A stretch of 14,728 nt of DNA from assembly GCA_026770585.1 (NCBI GenBank), contig MU646546.1, positions 295,544-310,271 on the forward strand. Direction: 5' to 3'. The position numbers and the translations under genes are program-made. Positions 1-7,071 of the stretch are shown here, in pieces. The notes under the pieces are model-generated. The model had not been told where the DNA came from. It searched no databases and saw only the letters and a program-made list of their open reading frames with translations. This DNA comes from Baffinella frigidus. Lineage: Eukaryota; Cryptophyceae; Cryptomonadales; Baffinellaceae. Numbering within the stretch: position 1 is the stretch's first letter; every line of letters begins with the position of its first letter.

Positions 1-260
1 CCCCCTTACACACAGTCTCGCTGCGAAACAACTTGAGACACGAGCCTACGCGGCAGAAAGCGGGACACAGAGAGGGAGAGAGACTCCAACAGGCCTGGGA
101 ACCAGCAGGTCATGAGCCTCGGGTCTAAGTCAATTTCGCCTAAAGTCACCGAATCTGGGGGATTTGAGCCGCCCGTTTTTCGAGAGGTCCGGTCGTGATG
201 AACGAACGCTCTCCAAACCCGGCCCCGGTTGATTCGGCTGACCACTTAGCAGCCACCGGG

Positions 261-342
261 GGCTTCTCGGATACAGTCCATCTAAACCATTTGTACTAGA
301 ATCTTATCCATTATCCAAGAACCTAACCGGAATTTCACCTTG
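261..342. repeat. Direct repeat, copy 1 of 2
   Basis: Shares GGATACAGTCCATCTAAAC and the following TACTAGAATCTTATCCATT, then a CACCTTGA stretch, with 796-879. Divergence is modest. No coding meaning is seen. Confidence 0.7.
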
Positions 343-374
343 AATTCACCCCCTCGCGGCCGCGGGGGGCGACC

Positions 375-536
375 GCGATCTTATCTCAGAAAAGGGATTC
401 TAAAATCCGTTTTCTTAAGTCAATTCCCCTACAAATATGTCAACTTATGCACAGAGAAAAGAATAAGTTGACGAATTTGTATGGGAATTGACTTAAGAAA
501 ACGGATTCTAAAATCCCTTTTCTGCGATAAGATCGC
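375..536. mobile_element. Hairpin (MITE-like) element with ~74-bp arms
   Basis: The two arms, 375 to about 448 and about 463 to 536, are inverted copies with only about four or five mismatches and a loop of about 14 bases. Both ends read GCGATCTTATC outward-in. There is no coding capacity, so it is non-autonomous. A degenerate half-copy resembling one arm may sit at 13088-13132. No clear target duplication was found. Confidence 0.75.
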
Positions 537-656
537 CCAGAGGAATCACCCGCCAGAAGCATTACCCGCCAGAGCTCGGGGCACGGGTGGTCGAGGTTAG
601 TTTTCAGGTTCGTTGCCAGGTTAGGCTGCACCCTGCAAGTTTCCAGGTTGGATTTC

Positions 657-678
657 TCACCGTCGCACTCGCGGAGAT
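657..678 (-). pseudogene. Truncated copy of SEY1 RD-exon 3' end with donor
   Basis: Reads TCCGCGAGTGCGACG|GTGAG on the minus strand against CTCCGCGATTGCGACG|GTGAG at the true exon end. One base is missing, so the frame is lost, but the donor is kept. Confidence 0.65.
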
Positions 679-748
679 TTGCACCACGAAACCACTTTTA
701 AGCGAAACGTCGCGTTCTGCAATCTCCACTCGTGATCTGGCGTGTGCC

Positions 749-785
749 ATCGCAATCGCGGAGGATGAAGAGGAGGAGCGGATGT
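749..785 (-). pseudogene. Truncated copy of SEY1 RD-exon 3' end
   Basis: On the minus strand it encodes [11 protein letters not shown], the same as the end of exon 929-1097, but the donor has become G|GCACAC. It is probably non-functional. Confidence 0.75.
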
Positions 786-795
786 TCCCCCTTAG

Positions 796-879
796 GGCTT
801 CACGGATACAGTCCATCTAAACGATTTATACTAGAATCTTATCCATTGCCCTGGATTCCAACCGGATTTTCACCTTGAT
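796..879. repeat. Direct repeat, copy 2 of 2
   Basis: Counterpart of 261-342. It lies between the SEY1 exon ending at 929 and the truncated exon copy at 749-785. Confidence 0.7.
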
Positions 880-928
880 GTCAAGGCGAAAAGGGCCTCG
901 GCCGCTTTCAAGTGGTTGGGGTTCTCAC

Positions 929-1097
929 CGTCGCAATCGCGGAGGATGAAGAGGAGGAGCGGGCGCCCCCCCTTGCCGCCCGCGCTGCCCGAGGACGGAA
1001 CGCGTTGGGTCTTGCTCTTGGTCGAGTGCGAGAGCCGGAGGTGCGCTTCGAAGACTGTCTTGAGAAGGGGGAGGTTCGCGGCGTTGAACCGCCCCAC
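929..1097 (-). CDS. SEY1: SEY1/RHD3 exon: PLLKTVF block and RD motif
   Basis: 56 codons plus one base, with acceptor tttccgcag and donor GAC G|GTGAG. It encodes [20 protein letters not shown], a low-complexity Ser/Gly/Lys insert of about 25 residues, then [12 protein letters not shown]. The RD pair corresponds to the G4 position of the atlastin/RHD3 group. The insert is longer than the few residues seen in plant RHD3. It exits in phase 1, and no following exon is found in 1-928. Confidence 0.9.
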
Positions 1098-4000
1098 CTG
1101 CGGAAAGTTGACGGCTTTGCATTAAGTTGACAGTCGCAAGCATCGCTTCTATCGCACAGAACGTGTTCACTAAAGCCTTTCCCGCCCACAAAAATTAACG
1201 CCCACTTGGGTGATACTGGTGATGGTAAAGCACGTGTGTGGTGATTTTCGAGAGGCGAGGGTGCGCTTCGAAGACTGTTTTGAGAAGGGGGAGGTTCGCG
1301 GTGTTGAACCGCCCCACCTGGAATCGGGTGCATCGCTTAGCTAAGCTGCTTTGGGGTTTGGGGTTTGGGGTTCGGGGTTTGGGGTTTGGGGTTTGGGGTT
1401 TAGGGTTTAGGGTTTGGGGTTTGGGGTTTGGGGTTTGGGGTTTAGGGTTTAGGGTTTAGAGTTTAGGGTTTATAATTCAAGGTTTGGGTTTCAGGGTTTA
1501 GGGTTTAGGGTTTAGGGTTTAGGGTTTAGGGTTTAGGGTTTAGGGTTTAGGGTGTATGGTTTAGGGTTGAGGAGTTAGGGTGAAGTGTTTAGGGACGGAC
1601 CTCGTGCATCCACATGTTGACAATGAGCACATCTGTGAAGGCCAGGCAGAACAGCGCCGATTTCCCCTGCCACGCACGCGCCTAGACTTCAGCTGGAGTG
1701 GTAGACTCATAAATTTTGTGACAAAACTTGAGTTGGCGCGACAGAGTCTTTCTATTATTTGTACCACGAATCGGCCACTTTGGCGCCGACTTCCCCTGCC
1801 ACGCGGATCGTCTAAGTCCTAAAATGAGTGGTCTCAGTCCCGAAATGAGTGATCCAGCCCCGAAATCGGGGGTGACTTGGCAGAACAGCGAGGAGGGGTG
1901 AGCGGGGAAGCATATCACGAAGGCAGGCCTCAGGTGCGCTTTACAGGGTCTGCTGGCGTGCCCTGAACCCTCGGGACCTTTAGGTCCTTTAGGTTTCAAG
2001 TCCTTTAGGTTTTAAATGCTCCCAACATATGCCAACGACACGCCCTTCCGTAGAAAGGACGCCGACTTCTCCAGCCATACGGATGGTCTCAGTCTCGAAC
2101 TGAGTGCAGTGCTGACATCAGGCGTGGCTCGTTGGGAAGACACGCCACCGGACACGGCGCCACCTCCGACGCACCCACGCAGGGCTGGAGGGGGGGGTAT
2201 TCAAAAGTCATTTTTCAGGGGGCATGGTTCTCAAAAGTCATCTTTTACCAGTGAAACGGCTCCAAGAACGAGCAAACGGCTCCAAGAACGAGCATGGAAT
2301 GCCCTACCCAAGGGCCTGGAGTGGACTACGCCTGCCCGGAACAGATACCACCTCGGCACACACCCTGCCCGGTTCAGTTAACTCTCGTGCGTCGATGTGA
2401 GCGTGGACCACCTTCGAGGTCCACTTCAAGTCAACTAGTATCGTCTCCTCTGCTCACAATATTAGCCGGGGAGCCCCATTTTTCTTTCATTTCCCGGCAA
2501 CGAAAATTACTACACAAATGCTTTAATATTACTAGCAAGAACGGATTGTGTAGTAATTTTCGTTACCGGGAAATGGAGGAAAAATGAGGTTCCCCGGATA
2601 AAACAAGGCCTCTGGAGCCCCGGATAAAATAAGGCCTCTGGAATCCCCGGATAAAATAGGGCCTCTGGAAAGCGGACCTCGAAAGCTTTCTGGCCCTCCT
2701 TCTCGCGGCCGTCCGTCCCCTCAACGTCGACCACCAGCGTGTGGCCGACACAGCGAAAATTACTACACACATGCTTTAATATTACTAATAAGAACGGACT
2801 GTGTGGTAATTTTCGTTGCCGGACCTCGAAGGCCTTCTGGTCCTCCTTCTCGCGGCCGTCCGTGCCCTCGACGTCGAGCACCAGCGTGTGGCTGTCCGCC
2901 GCCCGCGCGCACCAGATCCCCTTGGTTGTCTGCTCCGGGAATGTTGCTGTCAGCACATCCACCTGCCGCCCTATCCTGCCAACTGCCGCCCTATCCTGCC
3001 AACGGCCGATCCGGCAGTTGGCAGGATAGAGCGGCAGTTGGCAGGATAGGGCGGCAGTTGGGTGGAGCGTATGGCTGTTCGCCGCCCGCGCGCACCAGAC
3101 CCCCTTGGTTGTCTGTTCAACCATGTTGCTGTCAGCGCTGGATAGGCCGTTGGCAGGATATGGCGGAAGTTGGCAGGATAAGGTGGCAGTTGGCAGGATA
3201 GGGCTGCAGTTGGCAGGATAGGGCGGCAGTTGGCAGGAGAGGGCGCCAGTTGGCAGGATAAGGCGGCAGCTGGCAGGATAGGGCTGCAGTTGGCAGGATA
3301 TGGCGGCAGTTGGGTGGAGCGTGTGGCTGTTCTTCAACCGCGCGCACCAGATCCCCTTAGGTGTCTGGCGTCTGCTCAACCAAGCCAACCAAGCCAGCGA
3401 CCGGATAGAGACCTTTTTTTATCACTACCAACACGGCTGCCATGCATGCACTCCCACCGAGGCTGTGTCTGATCAGGACCTAGGATTGAGGATTTTGTGG
3501 GTTAGGATTTAACAAAACATCAGATTTATGGTTCATGGTTTAGGAGTTTGGCGGGTGGGGCCTGGGAGCGGCCGCGCTGCGAGTCTATCACATCGAAGGA
3601 CTACAACCATAAACCATAAACCACAACCATAAACTAACCGGGTAACAAACTGAAAACCGGGTAGTTAGGCCTACGGTATTGACCACGGTAGGCCGTAGGG
3701 GCCTAGGGGGGCTCCTACGAAACACCAGGTCCTAGGGGCAATACGGTCTACCGTAGACAATACCGTAGGCCTAACTACCCGGTTTTCATTCCGTTGCCCT
3801 ACGAAAAAAATACACCATCAACCATAACCATGCATCATACATCATACACCTAATGTACGAAGCCACTCAATTGAAACGGCCTTTTATGCCGTCGTAAGGG
3901 TGGTTTCTCTCTTATTTATAGCTTCGACATAGCTTTAATTTAGGAGAAACCCCACCCCAAGATAGAGCGCTGTGCCGAGAAGTTGGCCACCGAAAAATTG

Positions 4001-6301
4001 GAATACGGGAAAATTGGAGCCATTTTGTCAACTTTTGAGAAATTGTTGGTACTAAATTTCACAAAAGTTGACAAAATGGCTCCAATTTCTCAATTTCCCA
4101 TTATTTCCCGTGGCCAACTTCTCTGCACAGCGCTCTAGCAAAAACACGGTTTGAATTGAGTGGCCTCGCACACGAATTTAACCACAACCTGGGAGCCCCC
4201 GCGTCCACACGGTGGACTACGAACCTTTCATCAAAAGTCAACTTGCCTTGATGCAATTAACTTTAGAGATTTTCTGGTGCAGTTTGGTCACGTACCCCCC
4301 TGGAATCCAGGCCCAACGAAACCCTCCAAGCCCACCGTGTGGGTGGGTATTTGTCTGGTAACTCAGGTCCTTATAAGGCCCGCTGATCCGTTTCATTAAA
4401 CGCAACGAATGACAGGAGACTCCTCGTGACACGTGGGGCCTGTAGCGTTCGGGCCGCGCTGCCAATCCATCATATCGAACGACTGCACATATGCGCCATA
4501 AACACCGTCAACCATAACCACTATGACGATCAACCATTAACCATCAACCATAACCATACACCATATACGATATTAGCCGGGGAAACCTGTTTTTCTTTCA
4601 TTTTCTGGCAACGAAAGTTGCTACACAAATGCTTTAATATTAGTAGTAAGAACGAATTGTGCAGTAATTTTCGTTGCCAGGAAATGAAAGAAAAATAGGT
4701 TTCCCCAGATATGATAACCATAGCCTCACCTGAGAGCGGCCGCGCTGCGAGTCCATCATATCGAACGACGTTCCGAACATCCTGTTGAGCAGCGTTGACT
4801 TCCCCGACGACTGCCCGCCTGAAATCGCTCAGTTGAAAACGTTCAGTCGAACTGCCCGTCTGAAAGCCACGGCGCGGTTAATCAAACGTTGACTGCAGTT
4901 GAAACTGAACCAGCGACGCTGCAGTGACTGTGATATGCCCCGAGGACTGCCCGCCTCAAAAGCTTGCTGCCTCGGTTTCAAGGTTGCCGCTTCAGTTTGT
5001 CGGAAATTCTGCCCGTTCTTCGAGGCCATCATATAGTACGGCACTGCGATCGTATGGGACGAGCCGCACCGAATCCTCATGCACGAGAAGGCACCCCACC
5101 AGCAACCTGCACAGCTTATTTCGGGTCTGGGAGCTTCGGATATTCATCCCGCAGATCTTACTGTAGGACATCCCTAGGAATATAGGGGTTTCCTAGGGGG
5201 GGGCGAATAGATGGCTGGTACACTTAAAAGTGTGCCTCCTGGGTGAAATCTGCTCCTTGGAAAACCCGATTTAAGCTGCTACGGATTGTTGGTGGAGTCA
5301 CTCCCCGGGTACCGCCACCGTCAAGCACCGGGGGGGGGGGAGGACCACCAACCCGCACAGAAGGACCAAATCGTCGATGTTAAGATCTCGGATTTCCCCT
5401 ACGAAGGGTCGCATTCGACCCCTCTGTCTGAAGGAAATGGCTCAAAACAATCGTCGATTTGGTCCGACTGTGAGGGTTGGTGGGAGGGGTAATGCCACAA
5501 GCCAACGCCAGCGGACCCCTTAGCCTACGGTAGGAACCCCTCCTCCTCGTACGACGTTTAAAACAAAAAGGTCTTTAAAAGTCGTAGGAGGGGGGCTCCT
5601 ACCGTAGGCAATCAGTAGGCTCTAAGCACCTCGCTGGCGTTAGCTTTGTGCATGAGGGGGGCCGAGAACCGATGATGGAGACGACGTGGTACTTGTTAGC
5701 GTCGGCGCCGAGGCCGACGTCTTTGATGTACGTCGCCAGCCCTTCACTGCAAACGCACAGACGTTCTACGTGAGCTTCAATGGACACGCATCATATGTTG
5801 TATTTGTTGAGGGGAAAGAGCTATCGACATTGAAAATGGACCGCTGAGGTGACGTTGGCATGGGTGTATCGTCTTTTTTTCGATGCACCGATGCGGATCG
5901 CTCCAATTGTCTCGCTTCCCTAATAATTCCAGCTCCCCGTCGATTTCGGCCACCCAGATACTCGGTTCCCCAACGAGCTCGGTTCGTCTAAGCTTCTCTT
6001 CTGTCTTTGTACGAGAGAGGCGCTCGGGCTGCCGTTCAGCTGCGAGGCGCAAGCCCCCCAAGGCACGGAACCACACGAGACCCAGACCATGCTCTGGATG
6101 CAGCCTCAACGTGGCGCCAGGAGATCCTATACCGTGTTTGTTTCCCACGGGAAAGGATCCGGAAGCATGCGAACCAAAATTGCTGCCCAGCATTATAGCA
6201 ACATCACGCACTCCCCACCCAGCACACCCGGAGGACCAACACCTGCCCCAACACCCGCCCGTGTGGATCTTCGCACATGGCAGGTGCACGGATCCCGCCA
6301 A
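929..6301 (-). CDS. SEY1: SEY1/RHD3-family ER membrane-fusion GTPase, spliced, 3' part outside window
   Basis: Family role: a dynamin-like GTPase that fuses ER tubules, the plant and fungal counterpart of atlastin. Proposed exons in transcript order are 6301-5889 (tentative), 5746-5670, 4818-4730, 2929-2825, 1666-1601 and 1097-929. Splice phases agree at every join (2, 1, 0, 0, 0), giving 306 codons plus one base. All GTPase motifs are readable: P-loop GGQSSGKST, switch threonine in TTKGIW, G3 as DVEG in [10 protein letters not shown], and the RD motif in [10 protein letters not shown]. The family block NMWxHxxGRxxAAN-PLLKTVF appears as NMWMHE joined to [16 protein letters not shown]. The P-loop codon is itself split by an intron (G|GC), and the spliced product is correct. 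The helical bundle and C-terminal membrane hairpin would lie beyond position 1. Introns hold many truncated exon copies; which copies are used is inferred from completeness. Family assignment is by motif recognition and is firm; expression is unknown. Confidence 0.9.
1247..1317 (-). pseudogene. Truncated copy of SEY1 PLLKTVF-exon 5' start with acceptor
   Basis: Encodes [19 protein letters not shown] behind an intact acceptor (gattccag), 220 bases upstream of the true exon start. Homology then stops and the frame runs into unrelated intron. If spliced in, it would break the protein. Confidence 0.8.
1350..1566 (+). repeat. Interstitial telomere-like array (TTTAGGG/TTTGGGG)
   Basis: Tandem 7-base units, first mostly TTTGGGG, then TTTAGGG with some degenerate units. 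TTTAGGG is the Arabidopsis-type telomere repeat found in plants and many green algae. The array is inside a SEY1 intron, so it is internal. Similar GGGTTTGGGG units appear at 13663-13688. Confidence 0.9.
1601..1666 (-). CDS. SEY1: SEY1/RHD3 exon: NMW block
   Basis: 22 codons with acceptor gtggcag, donor GAG|GTCCGT, and phase 0 at both ends. The product reads [19 protein letters not shown] then MHE, matching the [23 protein letters not shown] block of RHD3. Joining it to the next exon gives [14 protein letters not shown], as in the family. It is a very small exon that gene finders could miss. Confidence 0.9.
1783..1805 (-). pseudogene. Copy of SEY1 NMW-exon acceptor and first codons
   Basis: Minus strand CGTGGCAG|GGGAAGTCGGCG repeats the acceptor and GKSA codons of exon 1601-1666. 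It lies upstream of that exon in the transcript. Confidence 0.7.
2058..2082 (-). pseudogene. Degenerate second copy of SEY1 NMW-exon acceptor
   Basis: Minus strand TATGGCTGGAG|AAGTCGGCGTC resembles the same acceptor and KSA codons, with the cag changed. It is weaker than the copy at 1783-1805. Confidence 0.5.
2254..2293 (+). repeat. Two 20-bp tandem units
   Basis: AAACGGCTCCAAGAACGAGC occurs twice back to back. It sits in the SEY1 intron 1667-2824. No function is seen. Confidence 0.85.
2467..2597. mobile_element. Hairpin family A element, copy 1
   Basis: Terminal arms start CCGGGGA and contain CAACGAAAATTACTACACAA. The two arms of about 52 bases pair with few mismatches. The loop ATGCTTTAATATTACTAGC is shared with four other elements in the window. 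It contains no coding sequence. Confidence 0.85.
2593..2670 (+). repeat. Three tandem ~26-bp units
   Basis: Units contain CCCCGGATAAAATAAGGCCT followed by CTGGA. The first unit overlaps the terminus of the neighbouring hairpin element, suggesting the array grew from the element's end. Confidence 0.75.
2678..2746 (-). pseudogene. Copy of the 3' half of the SEY1 G3 exon with donor
   Basis: Encodes [17 protein letters not shown] then QKAFE, followed by an intact GAG|GTCCGC donor. It lies downstream of the complete exon in the transcript, with hairpin element 2753-2822 between. It lacks an acceptor and the TTKGIW half. Confidence 0.85.
2753..2822. mobile_element. Hairpin family A element, short copy 2
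   Basis: Core-only copy with arms CGAAAATTACTACACA and TGTGTGGTAATTTTCG around loop ATGCTTTAATATTACTAATA. It begins within about five bases of the SEY1 donor at 2824 and separates the complete exon from the copy of its 3' half. Confidence 0.85.
2825..2929 (-). CDS. SEY1: SEY1/RHD3 exon: G2 and G3 motifs
   Basis: 35 codons with acceptor gagcag, donor GAG|GTCCGG, and phase 0 at both ends. It encodes [16 protein letters not shown], then [12 protein letters not shown] and EDQKAFE. The threonine of TTKGIW is the switch I residue and DVEG is the G3 motif. This is the only complete copy of the exon. Two copies of its 5' half and one of its 3' half lie in the flanking introns. An alternative acceptor three bases earlier would add one Gln. 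Confidence 0.93.
2963..3057. repeat. Head-to-head minisatellite forming a 41-bp-arm hairpin
   Basis: Two forward units of TGCCGCCCTATCCTGCCAAC meet two inverted units around a 13-base centre (3004-3016). Arms 2963-3003 and 3017-3057 pair almost perfectly. It lies immediately upstream of the SEY1 G2/G3 exon acceptor. Confidence 0.85.
3067..3112 (-). pseudogene. Copy of 5' half of SEY1 G2/G3 exon, nearer copy
   Basis: Encodes [16 protein letters not shown] after a cag acceptor (GAACAG|ACAACC), then runs into minisatellite. It lacks the G3 half and donor. Confidence 0.85.
3148..3312 (+). repeat. 20-bp minisatellite array
   Basis: About eight units of the type GTTGGCAGGATAGGGCGGCA in a SEY1 intron, flanked on each side by a truncated 5' copy of exon 2825-2929. 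Because 20 is not a multiple of 3, the long minus-strand frame across it cycles through Pro/Cys-rich sequence and is not a gene. Confidence 0.9.
3318..3364 (-). pseudogene. Copy of 5' half of SEY1 G2/G3 exon, farther copy
   Basis: Encodes [16 protein letters not shown] after acceptor cgccag. It stops at the same point as the nearer copy, just before minisatellite, so the two were probably duplicated together with the array. Confidence 0.85.
3562..3598 (-). pseudogene. Copy of SEY1 P-loop exon 3' end (distal)
   Basis: Encodes [12 protein letters not shown], matching the end of exon 4730-4818, but the donor is CAG|GCCCCA instead of GTGAGG. It lies just beyond hairpin 3640-3799. Confidence 0.8.
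3640..3799. mobile_element. Hairpin family B element, copy 1
   Basis: Inner arms GAAAACCGGGTAGTTAGGCC (3652 on) and its inverse ending at 3787 continue into CTACGGTATTG. The ends GGGTAAC / GTTGCCCT also pair. A second copy is at 13369-13516. It contains no coding sequence. Confidence 0.85.
3860..4166. mobile_element. Nested terminal-inverted-repeat element
   Basis: Outer ends GCCACTCAATT at 3860 and AATTGAGTGGC ending near 4165 are inverted copies. Inside is a second element (3963-4137). Its arms run from TAGAGCGCTGTGC to GCACAGCGCTCTA, with a long stem including CATTTTGTCAACTTTTG. A third small inverted repeat, GGGTGGTTTCTC / GAGAAACCCCACCC, lies at 3899-3958. Confidence 0.8.
4205..4345. 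repeat. Dispersed repeat with inverted ends, copy 1
   Basis: Shares ACACGGTGGACTACGAACCT, then ATCAAAAGTCAACTTGCC, with 11550-11680. The ends (CACACGGTGG / CCACCGTGTG) are inverted, suggesting another non-autonomous element. Confidence 0.75.
4440..4484 (-). pseudogene. Copy of SEY1 P-loop exon 3' end (proximal)
   Basis: Minus strand encodes SFDMMD then WQRG before diverging. It is followed by GCCCCACG, the same donor replacement as in the distal copy 3562-3598, so the two copies share a history. Confidence 0.7.
4577..4708. mobile_element. Hairpin family A element, copy 3
   Basis: Same organisation as 2467-2597: CCGGGGAAACCTG end, TTGCTACACAA arm, loop ATGCTTTAATATTAGTAGTA. It begins about 20 bases inside the intron after the P-loop exon donor. 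Confidence 0.85.
4730..4818 (-). CDS. SEY1: SEY1/RHD3 exon: P-loop (G1)
   Basis: Acceptor gatttcag is followed by GC GGG CAG, and the donor is TCT CAG|GTGAGG. It encodes [18 protein letters not shown] followed by [11 protein letters not shown], the Walker A motif and the MDxxxGRSQ stretch typical of SEY1/RHD3. It enters in phase 1 and exits in phase 0. Truncated copies of its start lie upstream in the gene and two copies of its end lie downstream. Confidence 0.93.
4846..4866 (-). pseudogene. Copy of SEY1 P-loop exon acceptor and first codons
   Basis: Minus strand CTTTCAG|ACGGGCAGTTCG mirrors ATTTCAG|GCGGGCAGTCG of the true exon 4730-4818. Confidence 0.6.
4938..4960 (-). pseudogene. Second copy of SEY1 P-loop exon acceptor and first codons
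   Basis: Minus strand TTTTGAG|GCGGGCAGTCCTCGGGG repeats the GGQSSG start of the exon with the acceptor altered to gag. A further weak echo (ACGGGCAGAAT) is near 5006. Confidence 0.65.
5344..5484. mobile_element. Inverted-repeat element with ~35-bp arms
   Basis: Left arm CCACCAACCCGCACAG...GGACCAAATCGTCGAT pairs with the inverse ending GGTTGGTGGG at 5484. It sits in the SEY1 intron 4819-5669. A poly-G run precedes the left arm. Confidence 0.75.
5523..5609. mobile_element. Short hairpin with GCCTACGGTAGG ends
   Basis: Arms GCCTACGGTAGGA...CCTCCT...GTACGAC and the inverse ending TCCTACCGTAGGC enclose an AT-rich loop. The end motif overlaps the CCTACGGTA motif of family B, so it may be a short relative. 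Confidence 0.75.
5670..5746 (-). CDS. SEY1: SEY1/RHD3 exon: strand before the P-loop
   Basis: Acceptor tttgcag is followed by T|GAA GGG, and the exon ends ATC ATC G|GTTCTCG. It encodes [13 protein letters not shown] and then [11 protein letters not shown], matching the FIKEV...YAVVSIMG stretch just before the P-loop of RHD3 and the YHVISVFG of yeast SEY1. It exits in phase 1. The next exon supplies GC, making the first P-loop glycine. Confidence 0.85.
5889..6301 (-). CDS. SEY1: Tentative N-terminal exon of the SEY1/RHD3 gene
   Basis: An open frame from an ATG at 6301 gives 137 codons plus two bases up to a possible donor CG|GTGCATC at 5888. That phase fits the next exon, which begins with a single T. 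Near its end it reads [13 protein letters not shown], loosely like the QLIDGDG segment that precedes the GTPase domain in RHD3 proteins. The rest of the frame resembles nothing I know, and an antisense open frame overlaps it. The true start could lie further downstream, or behind another intron. Confidence 0.35.
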
Positions 6302-6690
6302 AGAGAGTTAGGAGGGGGTGATTGATTCGGAGAAGCTTGCCCAGCGAGTGCACGGTTATCGCAACCACACCGAAGGGAGGGGGAAGGGCGCGGAACGCTC
6401 ACTTGTACTTCATGTCAGCCGTGATGACCTGGCATCCCTCCGTGTTGTTCTCCGCCATCCTTCCCTCCACGCCTTCCTGTCACACCCTCCCACGAGCCGC
6501 AACCGGGCTGATCTTGGATTTTGGTTTTACAATTGATTTGTAAACTAAAGGTGACAACAACGACTTAAGTTGCCGTACCTACAGGTCATGAGCCTCCTTT
6601 ATGTAAAGTTTCGAGAAAGACGAAAAGGAGAAAGTTGACGGGACCACTTTTGCCATCGAGTGTGGCTTTTCGGGTTTTCTCAAGAGACCC
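6302..6690. promoter_or_regulatory. Possible shared divergent promoter region
   Basis: This is the stretch between the tentative SEY1 start (minus) and the collagen-SRCR start (plus). No recognised exon or strong element is present. A TTTATGTAAA near 6598 is AT-rich but not a convincing TATA box. The segment CAGGTCATGAGCCTC near 6583-6598 also occurs at 105-119. Its role is inferred only from position. Confidence 0.3.
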
Positions 6691-7071
6691 ATGGCTACCG
6701 AGGCGCTCCTCCCCCACACCCGGGGGAGGCCTGCTCAGGCCAGCCGGACGGTGGTCCTACTGGCGGTGTCGCTACTGGCAGTGGTGGCGATCGTCGCCGT
6801 GCGTCCCTGGGCGCTGCCTGCCGAGGAGCCCACCGAATTGCTCGATTCATTCGCGGCGTTGCCGCAGCAGGCCCTCCTTCCGATCACGGGCTGCAATGGG
6901 GCGACCCCTTGCGACGCGGCGTCCGTCCGCAACCTCAAGAGCGTGGTGCAGGGGCTTATGTACCGGCTCCGCACGCTCCATGACATCAGTGCCGAGTGGC
7001 GCCAGCGCGTAAAGAGCGACGTGCGGCTCCAGCGCGACGCCGTCTTCGACATCAAGCAGGAGGCCTCAAAG
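6691..7071 (+). CDS. Exon 1: cytoplasmic tail, membrane segment, stalk
   Basis: 127 codons. The ATG sits in CCCATGGCT, with no upstream in-frame ATG in this open frame. The tail RGRPAQASRT precedes a strongly hydrophobic run at residues 21-37. The stalk has Cys at about 68 and 74 and a mixed charged, probably helical, stretch (LKSVVQGLMYRLRTLHDIS) that could trimerise as in class A scavenger receptors. The donor is AAAG|GTCTGCG, phase 0. Confidence 0.85.

Larger units (their letters stand above)
1..928. other. SEY1 intron sequence with repeats, no exon found
   Basis: No further SEY1 exon is recognised here on the minus strand. The stretch contains a long hairpin element (375-536), one pair of direct repeats (261-342 and 796-879), and two truncated copies of the preceding exon's 3' end (657-678 and 749-785). 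The segment 249-265 shares AGCAGCCACCGGGG with 11681-11699. The open frame on 6-245 looks like chance. Confidence 0.5.

Noticed and set aside
7-245. Minus-strand frame near the left edge as the next SEY1 exon
   Set aside because: No similarity to the SEY1/RHD3 sequence expected after the RD motif, and no phase-1 acceptor was identified.
1350-1566. Chromosome end
   Set aside because: The array is inside a SEY1 intron with exons on both sides and is degenerate, so it is interstitial.
2510-3388. 292-residue minus-strand open frame
   Set aside because: It runs through one complete SEY1 exon, several truncated exon copies, a hairpin and 20-bp minisatellites. The Pro/Cys/Tyr-rich parts are minisatellite translation. 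Splice sites at 2824 and 2930 explain the real coding part.
5883-6311. 142-residue plus-strand open frame
   Set aside because: It overlaps the tentative SEY1 N-terminal frame on the other strand, and no recognisable domain was seen in it. Neither strand is certain, but the minus strand has a phase-matched join to a firm exon.
6635-7012. Other plus-strand frames over exon 1
   Set aside because: They are shadows of the frame starting at 6691, which has a membrane helix and joins exon 2 in phase.
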